Shown one piece after another: positions 8,780 through 16,137 of a stretch of 18,019 bases of DNA (position 1 is its first letter; every line of letters begins with the position of its first letter). The notes beneath the pieces were generated by a model that had not been told where the DNA came from, did not search any database, and saw only the letters and a list, made by a program, of their open reading frames with translations. Source of the stretch: Nautiliaceae bacterium (GTDB lineage Bacteria; Campylobacterota; Campylobacteria; Campylobacterales; Nautiliaceae); NCBI GenBank assembly GCA_027063075.1, contig JAMOSM010000021.1:1-18019 (forward strand), in the 5' to 3' direction. A program made the position numbers and the translations under genes.

Positions 8780-9496
8780 TTGAAAATAGATTTAATAGCT
8801 CTTAGCTTTATTCTTGTATTAATTCCCTCGATTATTACTTACAAATTAAAAATAGGTATTGAAAAAGAGATTTTAAAAAATTCAATCCGTGCCCTTTTAC
8901 AACTTACAGCCCTTGGCTTTATACTCGGATTTTTATTTAAAATAAAAAACCCTCTTTTTTACATTCCTGTTGTTTTATTTATGCTTTTATATTCATCCTA
9001 TATTGCACAAAAAAGAACTAAATATTCCTATAAAGCGTCATTTTTTACACTTAGTCTCTCAAGCATTATAATTTTGTCCATTTTAATAGTTTTTCACATT
9101 ATATCATTAAAACCAAACGAGTTTATCCCAATTGCCGGAATGATTATAGGAAATGCCCTTAACACTTATACTCTTACAATTGAGAGGTTAAAAAGAGAAA
9201 TAGAGCTTCAAAAAGAATTAATTGAAGCCTTTATAGCAATTGGAGCAAAATACTCAGACGCTCTTAAGATTATGCAACGTGAAGCAATAAAAACTGCTTT
9301 AATTCCCGTTAATAATATGCTTCAAACCATCGGAGTTGTAGCAATACCTGGAATTACTACGGGAATGCTTCTAGCAGGAGCCTCTCCTTTAACAGCAGTC
9401 AGTTACCAAATAGTAATTATTTATATGCTTGTAAGTATTAATCTGTTTAGTTCGCTTTTTGGAAGTTATTTTTTTATAAGTCAAAAAGTCAAGTGA
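8780..9496 (+). CDS. FetB-like ABC transporter permease (UPF0014 family)
   Basis: An inner-membrane permease of 238 residues, close to the 259 of E. coli FetB, which with the ATPase FetA exports iron. Family features are the early ISRALLQL-like segment NSIRALLQLTALGF, the central GMIIGNALNTYTLTIERLKREI, and the cytoplasmic coupling stretch ending in the PGITTGMLLAGASPLTAVSYQIVI segment. About seven hydrophobic helices are visible. I placed the start at the TTG at 8780 because AAGGA lies five bases upstream and the protein then begins with the first helix; an ATG at 8708 would lie inside hisD and add 24 unlikely residues. No ATPase gene is adjacent, so its FetA partner, if any, lies elsewhere. 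The substrate is not proven by sequence. Confidence 0.85.
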   Translation: MKIDLIALSFILVLIPSIITYKLKIGIEKEILKNSIRALLQLTALGFILGFLFKIKNPLFYIPVVLFMLLYSSYIAQKRTKYSYKASFFTLSLSSIIILSILIVFHIISLKPNEFIPIAGMIIGNALNTYTLTIERLKREIELQKELIEAFIAIGAKYSDALKIMQREAIKTALIPVNNMLQTIGVVAIPGITTGMLLAGASPLTAVSYQIVIIYMLVSINLFSSLFGSYFFISQKVK

Positions 9497-9501
9497 CTTT
9501 T
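9484..9501. terminator. Possible bidirectional terminator between the permease and gpmA
   Basis: AAAAGTC (9484-9490) and GACTTTT (9495-9501) form a seven-pair stem with an AAGT loop spanning the eight-base gap between convergent stops. The arm ends in T on either strand, which suits termination in both directions, though the T-runs are short. Confidence 0.4.
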
Positions 9502-9504
9502 GAC

Positions 9505-10194
9505 TTAATCTAAATTGTAAACATTTTTAATATGAAGAGCTTCATCAAATTCATAAACTCTTGGAATACCCGTAGCTATTTCAAATTTTGGAATATCCTC
9601 ATCGCTTATACCATCAAGCTCTTTTACCATTCCTCTTATTGTATTACCGTGAGCTGTAATTAACACGTCTTTTCCTTCAACAAGCAAAGGAGCCACTCTT
9701 TCGTGGAATGCAGCCATTGCCCTTTTTTGATTGTCTTTTAAACTCTCACTGCTTGGAAGAAGTTCTGCTGGAAAATTCTTATATTTAGGGTCAAATCTTG
9801 GATGTCTTGGGTCATCTTCGCTTAAAGGCGGAGGAGGAACATCATAACTTCTTCTGTAAAGCAAGAATTTCTCTTCTCCAAGCTCTTTTTTAACCTCATC
9901 TTTATTAAGACCCGTTAAAGCCCCATAATGTCTTTCGTTAAACCTCCAGTCTTTTAAATGGTCAATCCACAATAAATCAAGCTCTTCTAAAATAATAATT
10001 CCTGTTTTAATAGCTCTTTTTAAAAAACTTGAAAAACACACATCAAATGCAAATCCTGCCTCTTTTAATCTCTCTCCGGCTTTTTTAGCTTCTTCAATTC
10101 CCTCAGGCGCCAAATCAACATCTACCCAACCAGTAAATCTGTTTTGTTTATTCCATTCACTTTTTCCGTGTCTAACAAGTACAAGTTTTGCCAT
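9505..10194 (-). CDS. gpmA: 2,3-bisphosphoglycerate-dependent phosphoglycerate mutase
   Basis: Interconverts 3- and 2-phosphoglycerate in glycolysis and gluconeogenesis through a phosphohistidine. The 229-residue protein begins LVLVRHGKSEWN, giving the phospho-acceptor H9 and R8. RFTGWVDVDL follows at 19-28, the acid E87 lies in NERHYG, R114-R115 bind substrate, and the second active-site H182 lies in TAHGNTIRG. It is about 20 residues shorter than E. coli GpmA but keeps all core motifs. The ATG at 10194 follows AAGGGG. It sits 14 bases after an unknown 164-residue gene and is presumably on the same transcript. Some Campylobacterota use the unrelated cofactor-independent GpmI instead, so the presence of GpmA is a useful lineage marker. 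Confidence 0.96.
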   Translation of the reverse strand: MAKLVLVRHGKSEWNKQNRFTGWVDVDLAPEGIEEAKKAGERLKEAGFAFDVCFSSFLKRAIKTGIIILEELDLLWIDHLKDWRFNERHYGALTGLNKDEVKKELGEEKFLLYRRSYDVPPPPLSEDDPRHPRFDPKYKNFPAELLPSSESLKDNQKRAMAAFHERVAPLLVEGKDVLITAHGNTIRGMVKELDGISDEDIPKFEIATGIPRVYEFDEALHIKNVYNLD

Positions 10195-10208
10195 TTATAC
10201 CCCTTTTT

Positions 10209-10703
10209 TTATTGATTTTGAAATTTTACCAAATTTTTAATTCTCGCACGCTTTTTCCACTCGGCAAGTTTAATTAAAGCCAAATTTACATCATACTCTT
10301 TTTTTATCATAGGAAAAATAACCTCCCCATCAACCGCTATAAAAAAGTTTTCATTAAAATCTTTATAGTTTTTTCTCTGAAGAATCAGATACGTCAGTTC
10401 ATTATCAAGTATTCTTGGGAGAGTTTTTTCAACACAAACTCCAATTTGTTCTCTTAAAAAAGTATTAAGAGACTTTAAATAATTCAAAACCACATCATTC
10501 CAGCTAAGCTCTTCTCCTGATGAATTAAAAATTTTAAGTCTGTTTATTCTAAAGTCATCCCCTTTAACCCACACTCCTAAATCATAATTTTTAAGCCTGT
10601 TTTTAAACTTCTCAAAATCCTCCTCAACATCTGCCATATAAAAAGGATAATTTGATAAAATTTTGATATCAATATCATCACGCAGATACTTTTTATAATC
10701 CAT
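10209..10703 (-). CDS. Hypothetical protein upstream of gpmA
   Basis: A 164-residue soluble protein that I do not recognise. It has no signal peptide or membrane helix, many acidic and basic residues, and one cysteine (in IGVCVEKTLPRI). The sequence alternates short strands and helices: a WVKGDDFRINRLKIF segment near 45-59, a helix around WNDVVLNYLKSLNTFLREQ, a predicted strand pair FFIAVDGEVIFPMI near 124-137, and a basic C-terminal helix. The ATG at 10703 has AAAGG upstream and its own extended -10 promoter, so it leads a two-gene unit with gpmA. Codon use matches the neighbours, arguing for a real and resident gene. No function is proposed. Confidence 0.8.
   Translation of the reverse strand: MDYKKYLRDDIDIKILSNYPFYMADVEEDFEKFKNRLKNYDLGVWVKGDDFRINRLKIFNSSGEELSWNDVVLNYLKSLNTFLREQIGVCVEKTLPRILDNELTYLILQRKNYKDFNENFFIAVDGEVIFPMIKKEYDVNLALIKLAEWKKRARIKNLVKFQNQ
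10694..10699 (+). promoter_or_regulatory. Predicted -10 promoter of the surE operon
   Basis: A perfect TATAAT, preceded by TTT, lies within the first codons of the divergent 164-residue gene. Expected transcription start is near 10706, giving a leader of about 36 bases that contains AAAGGA before the surE ATG. It faces the opposing promoter at 10723-10731. Confidence 0.45.
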
Positions 10704-10722
10704 TGTCTGCCTTTTTTTAGAA

Positions 10723-10731
10723 ATTATACCA
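10723..10731 (-). promoter_or_regulatory. Predicted extended -10 promoter of the gpmA unit
   Basis: Read on the minus strand the sequence is TGGTATAAT, a full TGn plus TATAAT element, with T-rich DNA upstream. It should start transcription near 10716, shortly before the ribosome site of the 164-residue gene. The dctP promoter at 16115-16123 has the closely similar TGGTATCAT. Confidence 0.6.
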
Positions 10732-10741
10732 AAGGAAAATA

Positions 10742-11509
10742 ATGAAAATTTTAATTACAAATGACGATTCGTTTGAGGCAAAAGGACTTCATACGTTAAT
10801 AGAGGCTGTTAAAGATTTAGGAGAAGTTATTGTAGCGGCTCCAGCTTTTCCAAAAAGTGCCTGTTCTCATTCACTAACCCTTACAAAACCCCTTAAATTT
10901 ATAAAAATTGATAAAAATTTTTATAAACTTGATGACGGAACTCCTACAGATTGCGTATTTTTATCTTTTAACGAATTTTTTAAAGGAGAAAAACCAGATA
11001 TTGTCCTTAGCGGAATAAACCACGGGGCAAACTTAGGAGAAGACGTAACCTACTCAGGAACCGCCGGAGGTGCTATGGAGGGAGCTCTTCACGGAATTCC
11101 TTCAATAGCCTTTTCACAGGTTTTAAAAAGCTTTGACAATCCTCCAAGCGAACTTAACTGGGAAAATGCGAAAAAAGTGGCAAGAGATATTACAAAAAAA
11201 GTACTTGAAAAAAAAATAAAAATTCCACACAGACATATCTTAAATATAAACATTCCAAATACAAAAGAGATTAAAGGTTATAAAGCTACAAAACTTGGTT
11301 ATAGACTATACGGCACAGACGCCCACAAACACAAAAACCCAAGGGGTGAAGAATATTACTGGATTGGACTTCATCCTTTAAGATTCAAAGAAGAAGAAGG
11401 CACAGATTTTAACGCCATAAAAAACGGCTATGTTTCAGTTACTCCTATAAAACTTGATATGACAGGGTATGAGAGCTTAGAAAAATTAAAAGATGAGCTT
11501 AATGACTGA
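10742..11509 (+). CDS. surE: 5'/3'-nucleotidase SurE
   Basis: A metal-dependent phosphatase that removes phosphate from nucleoside 5'- and 3'-monophosphates and is linked to stationary-phase survival. The 255 residues begin MKILITNDDS, supplying the metal-binding D8 and D9. S39 (in PKSACSHSLT) and N97 (in SGINHGANLGEDVTYSGTAGGA) complete the metal site known from E. coli and Thermotoga SurE. The ATG at 10742 follows AAAGGA. It heads an operon with ycaO and a tcdA-like gene; the ycaO start lies inside the surE end. I recall surE followed by a MoeB/ThiF gene in C. jejuni, so the pairing with the third gene appears conserved, with ycaO in between here. Confidence 0.96.
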   Translation: MKILITNDDSFEAKGLHTLIEAVKDLGEVIVAAPAFPKSACSHSLTLTKPLKFIKIDKNFYKLDDGTPTDCVFLSFNEFFKGEKPDIVLSGINHGANLGEDVTYSGTAGGAMEGALHGIPSIAFSQVLKSFDNPPSELNWENAKKVARDITKKVLEKKIKIPHRHILNINIPNTKEIKGYKATKLGYRLYGTDAHKHKNPRGEEYYWIGLHPLRFKEEEGTDFNAIKNGYVSVTPIKLDMTGYESLEKLKDELND

Positions 11510-12719
11510 GCTTTTAAATTCTTTAGGGATTGAAGTTGAAGAAAATATAAAAACTTTTAACAATATATTTTTGGTTAAGTTAAAAGCAAAAAACCTCCCT
11601 TTTAGCTCTTTTGGAAAAGGATTTAGCTTAAAAGAAGCAAAAACAAGTGCTTATGGGGAGATGTGTGAAAGGATACTTACAAAAAACTATTTTGAAGAGT
11701 ATTATGTAAATTCCCTTTACAAAGATGCAATAATTACAGATGAATTTTTAAACGAAAAACTAAAAGAGTTTTATGAAATAGACAAACTCACAAAAGAAGA
11801 ACTAATAGATTTTAATTCAGATATTTTTGAAATTCTTTCAATTCCGTTTAGCAACTTTGAAGGAAAACTTACCTATTTTCCGATAAACCTTGTTCAAAAC
11901 CTATACGCAAGCAACGGAATGGCTTTTCACTCTTCTTTAGACAAGGCCTATTACAACGCAAAAACAGAAATTATTGAAAGGTTTGTAAAGTTTCAGGTAA
12001 TAAAATACGCCCTTCCCCTTCCTAAAGTATCACACCCTTTTAACAGTTCTAACATTCAGATATATGACGCTTCGCTTGAAGGAAAATATCCTGTAATGGC
12101 TGCAAGTTACATAAAAGATAATAGAGTTATTTTATCATTTGGATGTGATTTAGATAAAGAAAAAGCAATAAAAAAAGCATATCTTGAACTTATGCAGACG
12201 GAATTTAAAGAAATGGGAGAATTTATTGAAGATATTGAAGAAGTAAGAAGCACCCACAATATCCAAAAACATTTTGTAAATTTAAGCGGGGACGTGCATA
12301 AAAACTTTTTAAAAAAGCCTTATTTCAAAGAATCAAAATGGAATTTTAAAGATTTAAATGTGTTTGATAAAAAAGAGTATTTTAAAATCTACAGAAAAAA
12401 AGTCTTTTATGCAATTCATCTAATTATTCCATCAATAAGCGAAGTTTATCCTGTTGATGATTTGATTTACAACAATATCAATTTCCCAAAGTTTGACAGG
12501 GATATGATTTTAAATTTTGAAAAATATAAAAAAGAAGATGTATTTGATTTACTTGATGCCATATTTACAAGCGACATTGGAAAATATATAGGAATTTTGT
12601 TTGATAAAAGCTACACTCCCGATGAATACAAAGAGTTTGTTTTAAAAAATCAAAAACCACGTTTTTCACAAAAATACATTAATTTACTAAAACTCTCAAA
12701 GGCATTAAATGAGATATGA
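11493..12719 (+). CDS. ycaO: YcaO-domain protein of the E. coli YcaO type
   Basis: YcaO proteins use ATP to phosphorylate amide backbones. E. coli YcaO itself has no peptide substrate known for certain and is reported to help RimO methylthiolate ribosomal protein S12. The 408 residues follow the E. coli protein along the N-terminal two thirds. They include the ATP-binding SxxxExxER (S52, E56, E59, R60), a second NGMAF segment at 141 with E159, E162, R163, and E232/Q235 near DLDKEKAIKKAYLELMQTE. The E. coli C-terminal repeat domain is missing, so the protein is about 180 residues shorter. The start is either ATG at 11493 or ATG at 11502; both overlap surE and the choice is uncertain. It overlaps tcdA by 11 bases. 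A TOMM cyclodehydratase is a less likely alternative. Confidence 0.85.
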   Translation: MSLMTELLNSLGIEVEENIKTFNNIFLVKLKAKNLPFSSFGKGFSLKEAKTSAYGEMCERILTKNYFEEYYVNSLYKDAIITDEFLNEKLKEFYEIDKLTKEELIDFNSDIFEILSIPFSNFEGKLTYFPINLVQNLYASNGMAFHSSLDKAYYNAKTEIIERFVKFQVIKYALPLPKVSHPFNSSNIQIYDASLEGKYPVMAASYIKDNRVILSFGCDLDKEKAIKKAYLELMQTEFKEMGEFIEDIEEVRSTHNIQKHFVNLSGDVHKNFLKKPYFKESKWNFKDLNVFDKKEYFKIYRKKVFYAIHLIIPSISEVYPVDDLIYNNINFPKFDRDMILNFEKYKKEDVFDLLDAIFTSDIGKYIGILFDKSYTPDEYKEFVLKNQKPRFSQKYINLLKLSKALNEI

Positions 12720-13335
12720 CAGATGTAAAAAACTTTTTTCAAAATTTGATAAACTCAAAAACTTAAAAGTACTTATTTGTGGAGTAGGAGGCGTTGGAGG
12801 ATATGCTCTTGACTGCCTATACCGCTCAGGAGTAAAAAACATAACCATTATAGATTTTGATACATTTGATAAAACAAACCAAAACAGACAAATCGGAAGC
12901 GAATTTACAGGGGAAAAAAAAGTTAAAGTATTAAAAAAATTTTATCCCGGTATTAAAGCCATAGATATGAAACTAACCCCTGAAAACATCAAAATACTTG
13001 ATTTAGAGCAGTATGACATTGTAATTGATGCAATAGATGATTTAAATGCAAAAATAGCATTAATCAAAAAAGCTCATCCTAAAATAATCTCTTCAATGGG
13101 AGCGGCAAAAAGAATTGACCCTACAAAAATAAAAATAGATTCCATCTGGAAAACCCAAAACGACCCTTTTGCAAAAAAAATTAGAGACAGATTAAAAAAA
13201 GAAAATTTCAAAGGCGATTTTAAAGTGGTGTTTTCACTTGAAAAACCTGTTGTTTGCGATATGGGAAGTTTTGTAGGGGTAACAGGGGCATTTGGGTTTG
13301 CCCTCTGTTCTGAAGTGCTTAAAGATTTTGTTTAA
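12709..13335 (+). CDS. tcdA: tRNA threonylcarbamoyladenosine dehydratase-like E1 protein (TcdA/CsdL)
   Basis: An E1-like adenylating enzyme. In E. coli TcdA cyclises t6A37 of tRNA to the hydantoin form ct6A using ATP. The 208 residues show a Rossmann nucleotide site (GVGGVG at 25-30), the ThiF-family acid-arginine segment DFDTFDKTNQNRQIG at 49-63, and VIDAIDD near 105-111. The TcdA-specific stretch MGAAKRIDPTKIKIDSIWKT continues to NDPFAKKIRDRLKK. It lacks the C-terminal extension of MoeB and ThiF, and the CxxC zinc pairs of MoeB are absent, which favours TcdA. It is somewhat shorter than the roughly 268 of E. coli. The start ATG overlaps the ycaO stop, with AAAGG upstream inside ycaO. It ends on a TTAA shared with the convergent gene. 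Confidence 0.85.
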   Translation: MRYDRCKKLFSKFDKLKNLKVLICGVGGVGGYALDCLYRSGVKNITIIDFDTFDKTNQNRQIGSEFTGEKKVKVLKKFYPGIKAIDMKLTPENIKILDLEQYDIVIDAIDDLNAKIALIKKAHPKIISSMGAAKRIDPTKIKIDSIWKTQNDPFAKKIRDRLKKENFKGDFKVVFSLEKPVVCDMGSFVGVTGAFGFALCSEVLKDFV

Positions 13336-14981
13336 CAGACAACCCTGTTTCTTCCCTCTTTTTTTGCCCTGTAAAGATTATCATCCGCTTTTTTTATAAG
13401 GGATTGCATATCATCTTCTATTCCTAATTCTGCTATTCCAGCGCTTATTGTAATATGAATACTGTTTTTTCCACAAAAAGAGTAGTTTTCAATCTTTTTT
13501 CTAATCTCCTCTAAACGCCTACAGGCAAACTCTTTTGACATAAAAGGAAATACTATTACAATCTCTTCTCCCCCGTATCTTGCAACAATATCGCTGCTTC
13601 TGAAATTTTCTTTTAAAATATTTGAAATTTCTCTTAAAATACAATCCCCTATCAGATGCCCGTATGTATCGTTTATTTTTTTAAAAAAGTCAATATCAAT
13701 AATAGCAATACTAAGAGGAAGACTGTTTTTCTTTGCTTCTTGAATTTTAAGCTGTAAATAAGAATTTAAATACTCTCTATTGTAAAGACCTGTAAGAGGG
13801 TCTGTTATACTTTTTTCATAAAGAAGCTTATTTTGGTTTTCAAGTTCTCTTAACATAAGCTCTTTTTGAAGTGATATGGCAATTGGAACAGAGATTTTAT
13901 CAAACAAAATTCTTATAAGGTTTTTTTGTTTCTCATCAAGTTTATCACTCCATACATAAATAGCACCTATTTTTTTATCATTTTGCACTAAATCCTGCAT
14001 ATACGAATAACCCTCTTCTATTTTATCAGAACTTTCTTTCATTAAATTATCCTGAAAAGAAAAACAGTACTTTACATTAGAAATTGGAGAAAAACCGCAA
14101 AACTCTATTTTTTTTACAGTTGGAAGAATCTTTTTTATATTGTAGAAAAGATTCTTTAAAATTATCTCAAAAGAACTTAATGAAATAGTATCCTGAAAAA
14201 ACTTTTTTAAAACTTCATCTACAGCATTTAAGACCATTAAATCACTTTCATAATCATCTAAAAGATAAACACCACAATCTAAATCTTTCATTTTCTCAAT
14301 CAAAGGCTTTATTAACTCTTTTCTTATAATACTTCCGTGCTGAGGAGCTATCATCTGTGGATTTTTTGCCTCTATTTTTTTTAAAGCATAATTTAAAATC
14401 TCTTTACTTGGAATATAATGTTTATGAAAAAGCTTTAATGCCTCAAAATATTCATCCACATTCTTAGCAAACAGATTAAACTCCTCTGTAAGACCTCCAA
14501 ATAAATCGCTTGAAAACAAAATTTTACTTTTTTTATCATACGTACAAAAAGCTCCTGCAAAATGCGCATAAGGAGTAAAAACAAACTCTAACTCCCTATC
14601 ACCCGCCTTTAACCTCCATTTGTTTTTATCTACTAAATAAAACGGAGTTTTCCATTGATAATGTTTTAGAAGCATTTCAGTACGCCAATGAGTTACTATA
14701 TATCTTTCACCTTCAGGAAAAAGTTTCTCAAGGGTAGAATAACAACCTACAATATCAGGGTCTTGATGATGCATTATTATATATTTAATATCCCTTAATT
14801 TGATTAAAGAAGTGATTTTTTCAAGTACAACAGGAAAAGTTATCATACTTCCCGGGTCTATTAAAATAGTTTCGTCTTTATTTCTAATTAAATAGACATG
14901 ACACTGAAAAGGGTCATCTGGAATAACATAGCCCACCCAGAAAATATCGGGGGCTATTTCTATAGGTTCTGAATAATCCAT
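13332..14981 (-). CDS. ODP-type metallo-beta-lactamase domain fused to GGDEF diguanylate cyclase
   Basis: A 549-residue cytoplasmic signalling protein. Residues about 5-240 form a metallo-beta-lactamase fold of the flavodiiron/oxygen-binding-diiron (ODP) type. Candidate metal ligands are H72, D74, D76, H140, D159 and H215. Flavodiiron enzymes have HxExDH where this has HxDxDI, so one usual histidine is replaced. No flavodoxin domain follows; about 255-375 looks GAF-like, then a short helix and a GGDEF domain. The latter has GGEEI at 470-474 and an RxxD inhibitory site (R461-D464), so it should make c-di-GMP with product inhibition. I chose ATG 14981 rather than TTG 14990 because it sits two bases after the dctP stop and lies at the natural N-terminus. 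No strong ribosome site is seen, implying coupling. Confidence 0.85.
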   Translation of the reverse strand: MDYSEPIEIAPDIFWVGYVIPDDPFQCHVYLIRNKDETILIDPGSMITFPVVLEKITSLIKLRDIKYIIMHHQDPDIVGCYSTLEKLFPEGERYIVTHWRTEMLLKHYQWKTPFYLVDKNKWRLKAGDRELEFVFTPYAHFAGAFCTYDKKSKILFSSDLFGGLTEEFNLFAKNVDEYFEALKLFHKHYIPSKEILNYALKKIEAKNPQMIAPQHGSIIRKELIKPLIEKMKDLDCGVYLLDDYESDLMVLNAVDEVLKKFFQDTISLSSFEIILKNLFYNIKKILPTVKKIEFCGFSPISNVKYCFSFQDNLMKESSDKIEEGYSYMQDLVQNDKKIGAIYVWSDKLDEKQKNLIRILFDKISVPIAISLQKELMLRELENQNKLLYEKSITDPLTGLYNREYLNSYLQLKIQEAKKNSLPLSIAIIDIDFFKKINDTYGHLIGDCILREISNILKENFRSSDIVARYGGEEIVIVFPFMSKEFACRRLEEIRKKIENYSFCGKNSIHITISAGIAELGIEDDMQSLIKKADDNLYRAKKEGRNRVVC

Positions 14982-14983
14982 TT

Positions 14984-16078
14984 TTAACAATTATCGTATT
15001 TAAAATCTGTATCTCTAACATCAAGGAACCATTTCATACCAACATCACTCCATTTTCTTGTATCAGGAAAATATTTTTGAATATTTTCATAAACCATTGC
15101 AAAATCTTTTGATTTATTTGCGTTTTCTTCAAGTATTCTTTTAATCGCTTTTTTAGCAGCTTCATTTACATCTTCAGGAAACTCGCAAAGTTTTACCCCG
15201 TATTCTCCTTGCATAATTTTTTTAAGCGCTATGCCGTTTTTATATTGAAACTGTGCAAGCATTCTTGCATTCATATCATTAGCTGCAACTTCAATAGCAG
15301 CTTTAAACTCTTTAGGAAGACGTTCAAATTTTCTTTTATTAAAGGTAAGTTCAAGGTTTGTTCCAGGTTCGTGCCATCCTGAATAGTAATATTTTGCAAC
15401 TTTATAAAAGCCCATTTTAATATCAAGAGCAGGTCCTACCCATTCAGTTGCGTCAATTACACCTCTTTCTAATGCTGTATAAAGCTCACCTCCCGGAATA
15501 TTTACAGGTTTTACTCCAAGGGCTGCCATTACTTCCCCGCCAAGCCCCGGAATTCTCATTTTAAGGCCTCTAAGGTCACCTAAAGACTTAATAGGCTTTC
15601 TAAACCATCCGCCCATTTGATTTCCTGTATTTCCACCTTTAAAAGGAATTAGGTTATACTTTGCATAAAGCTCTCTCCAAAGCTCCATTCCCCCTGCAAA
15701 ATCAAGCCATCCTTGCATCTCATCCGCCACCATTCCAAAAGGATATGCGGTAAATAAACTAAATGCCGGATTTTTTCCTTTCCAATAATAAGGACCTGAA
15801 TGAAATCCATCAATTAGTCCTTTAGAACACGCATCAAAAACCCCAAGAGCCGGAACAAGCTCGTTTGCTCCATAAATTTTGATTTTTAAAGCCCCGTCTG
15901 TTAGCTCTTTTACCCTGTTAGCAAAATAGTAAATCCCCTCACCCATAATAGGAAGAGTTTTTGGCCAAGAAAGACAAATTTTTAAAGTTTTTCTTGTTTT
16001 TGCATAAAGATTTGTAGTAAAAACGGCACTTGCAACAGCACCAACCCCTGCAGTTTTTAAAAATTTTCTTCTATCCAT
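14984..16078 (-). CDS. TRAP-type periplasmic binding protein (DctP/TakP-like), Tat-exported
   Basis: A 364-residue ligand-binding protein. The N-terminus MDRRKFLKTAGVGAV with an AxA-like LYA near residue 26 is a Tat signal peptide, so it should be exported folded. The mature part is a DctP-family two-lobe binding protein, with the family landmark MRIPGLGGEVMAALG followed by NIPGGELYTALERGVIDATEW. This is the form seen in TakP-type proteins that bind alpha-keto or hydroxy acids with a cation. Binding of such an acid here is inferred. No DctQ or DctM membrane subunit is adjacent. Instead the stop is two bases before the ODP-GGDEF start, suggesting a sensory partner. The ATG at 16078 follows AAGGAG. 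The protein ends in Cys, a minor oddity. Confidence 0.9.
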   Translation of the reverse strand: MDRRKFLKTAGVGAVASAVFTTNLYAKTRKTLKICLSWPKTLPIMGEGIYYFANRVKELTDGALKIKIYGANELVPALGVFDACSKGLIDGFHSGPYYWKGKNPAFSLFTAYPFGMVADEMQGWLDFAGGMELWRELYAKYNLIPFKGGNTGNQMGGWFRKPIKSLGDLRGLKMRIPGLGGEVMAALGVKPVNIPGGELYTALERGVIDATEWVGPALDIKMGFYKVAKYYYSGWHEPGTNLELTFNKRKFERLPKEFKAAIEVAANDMNARMLAQFQYKNGIALKKIMQGEYGVKLCEFPEDVNEAAKKAIKRILEENANKSKDFAMVYENIQKYFPDTRKWSDVGMKWFLDVRDTDFKYDNC

Positions 16079-16090
16079 TCTTTCTCCTTA

Positions 16091-16099
16091 TGTTATAAT
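16091..16099 (+). promoter_or_regulatory. Predicted extended -10 promoter of the PAS gene
   Basis: TGTTATAAT, identical to the element before the DUF4010 gene, would start transcription near 16106. The leader of about 32 bases carries AAGGA six bases before the ATG at 16138. Confidence 0.55.
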
Positions 16100-16114
16100 G
16101 TTTTTATTAAATTA

Positions 16115-16123
16115 ATGATACCA
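16115..16123 (-). promoter_or_regulatory. Predicted extended -10 promoter of dctP and the GGDEF gene
   Basis: Read on the minus strand the sequence is TGGTATCAT, starting near 16108 with a leader of about 30 bases containing AAGGAG. It faces the opposing element at 16091-16099 so closely that the predicted start points nearly coincide. Confidence 0.5.
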
Positions 16124-16137
16124 AATAAGGACCACTA

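Noticed and set aside
11493..13335. Thiazole/oxazole-modified peptide (TOMM) biosynthesis cluster
   Set aside because: A YcaO and an E1-like gene are adjacent, but both match housekeeping YcaO and TcdA along their length. No precursor peptide, dehydrogenase or exporter is nearby.
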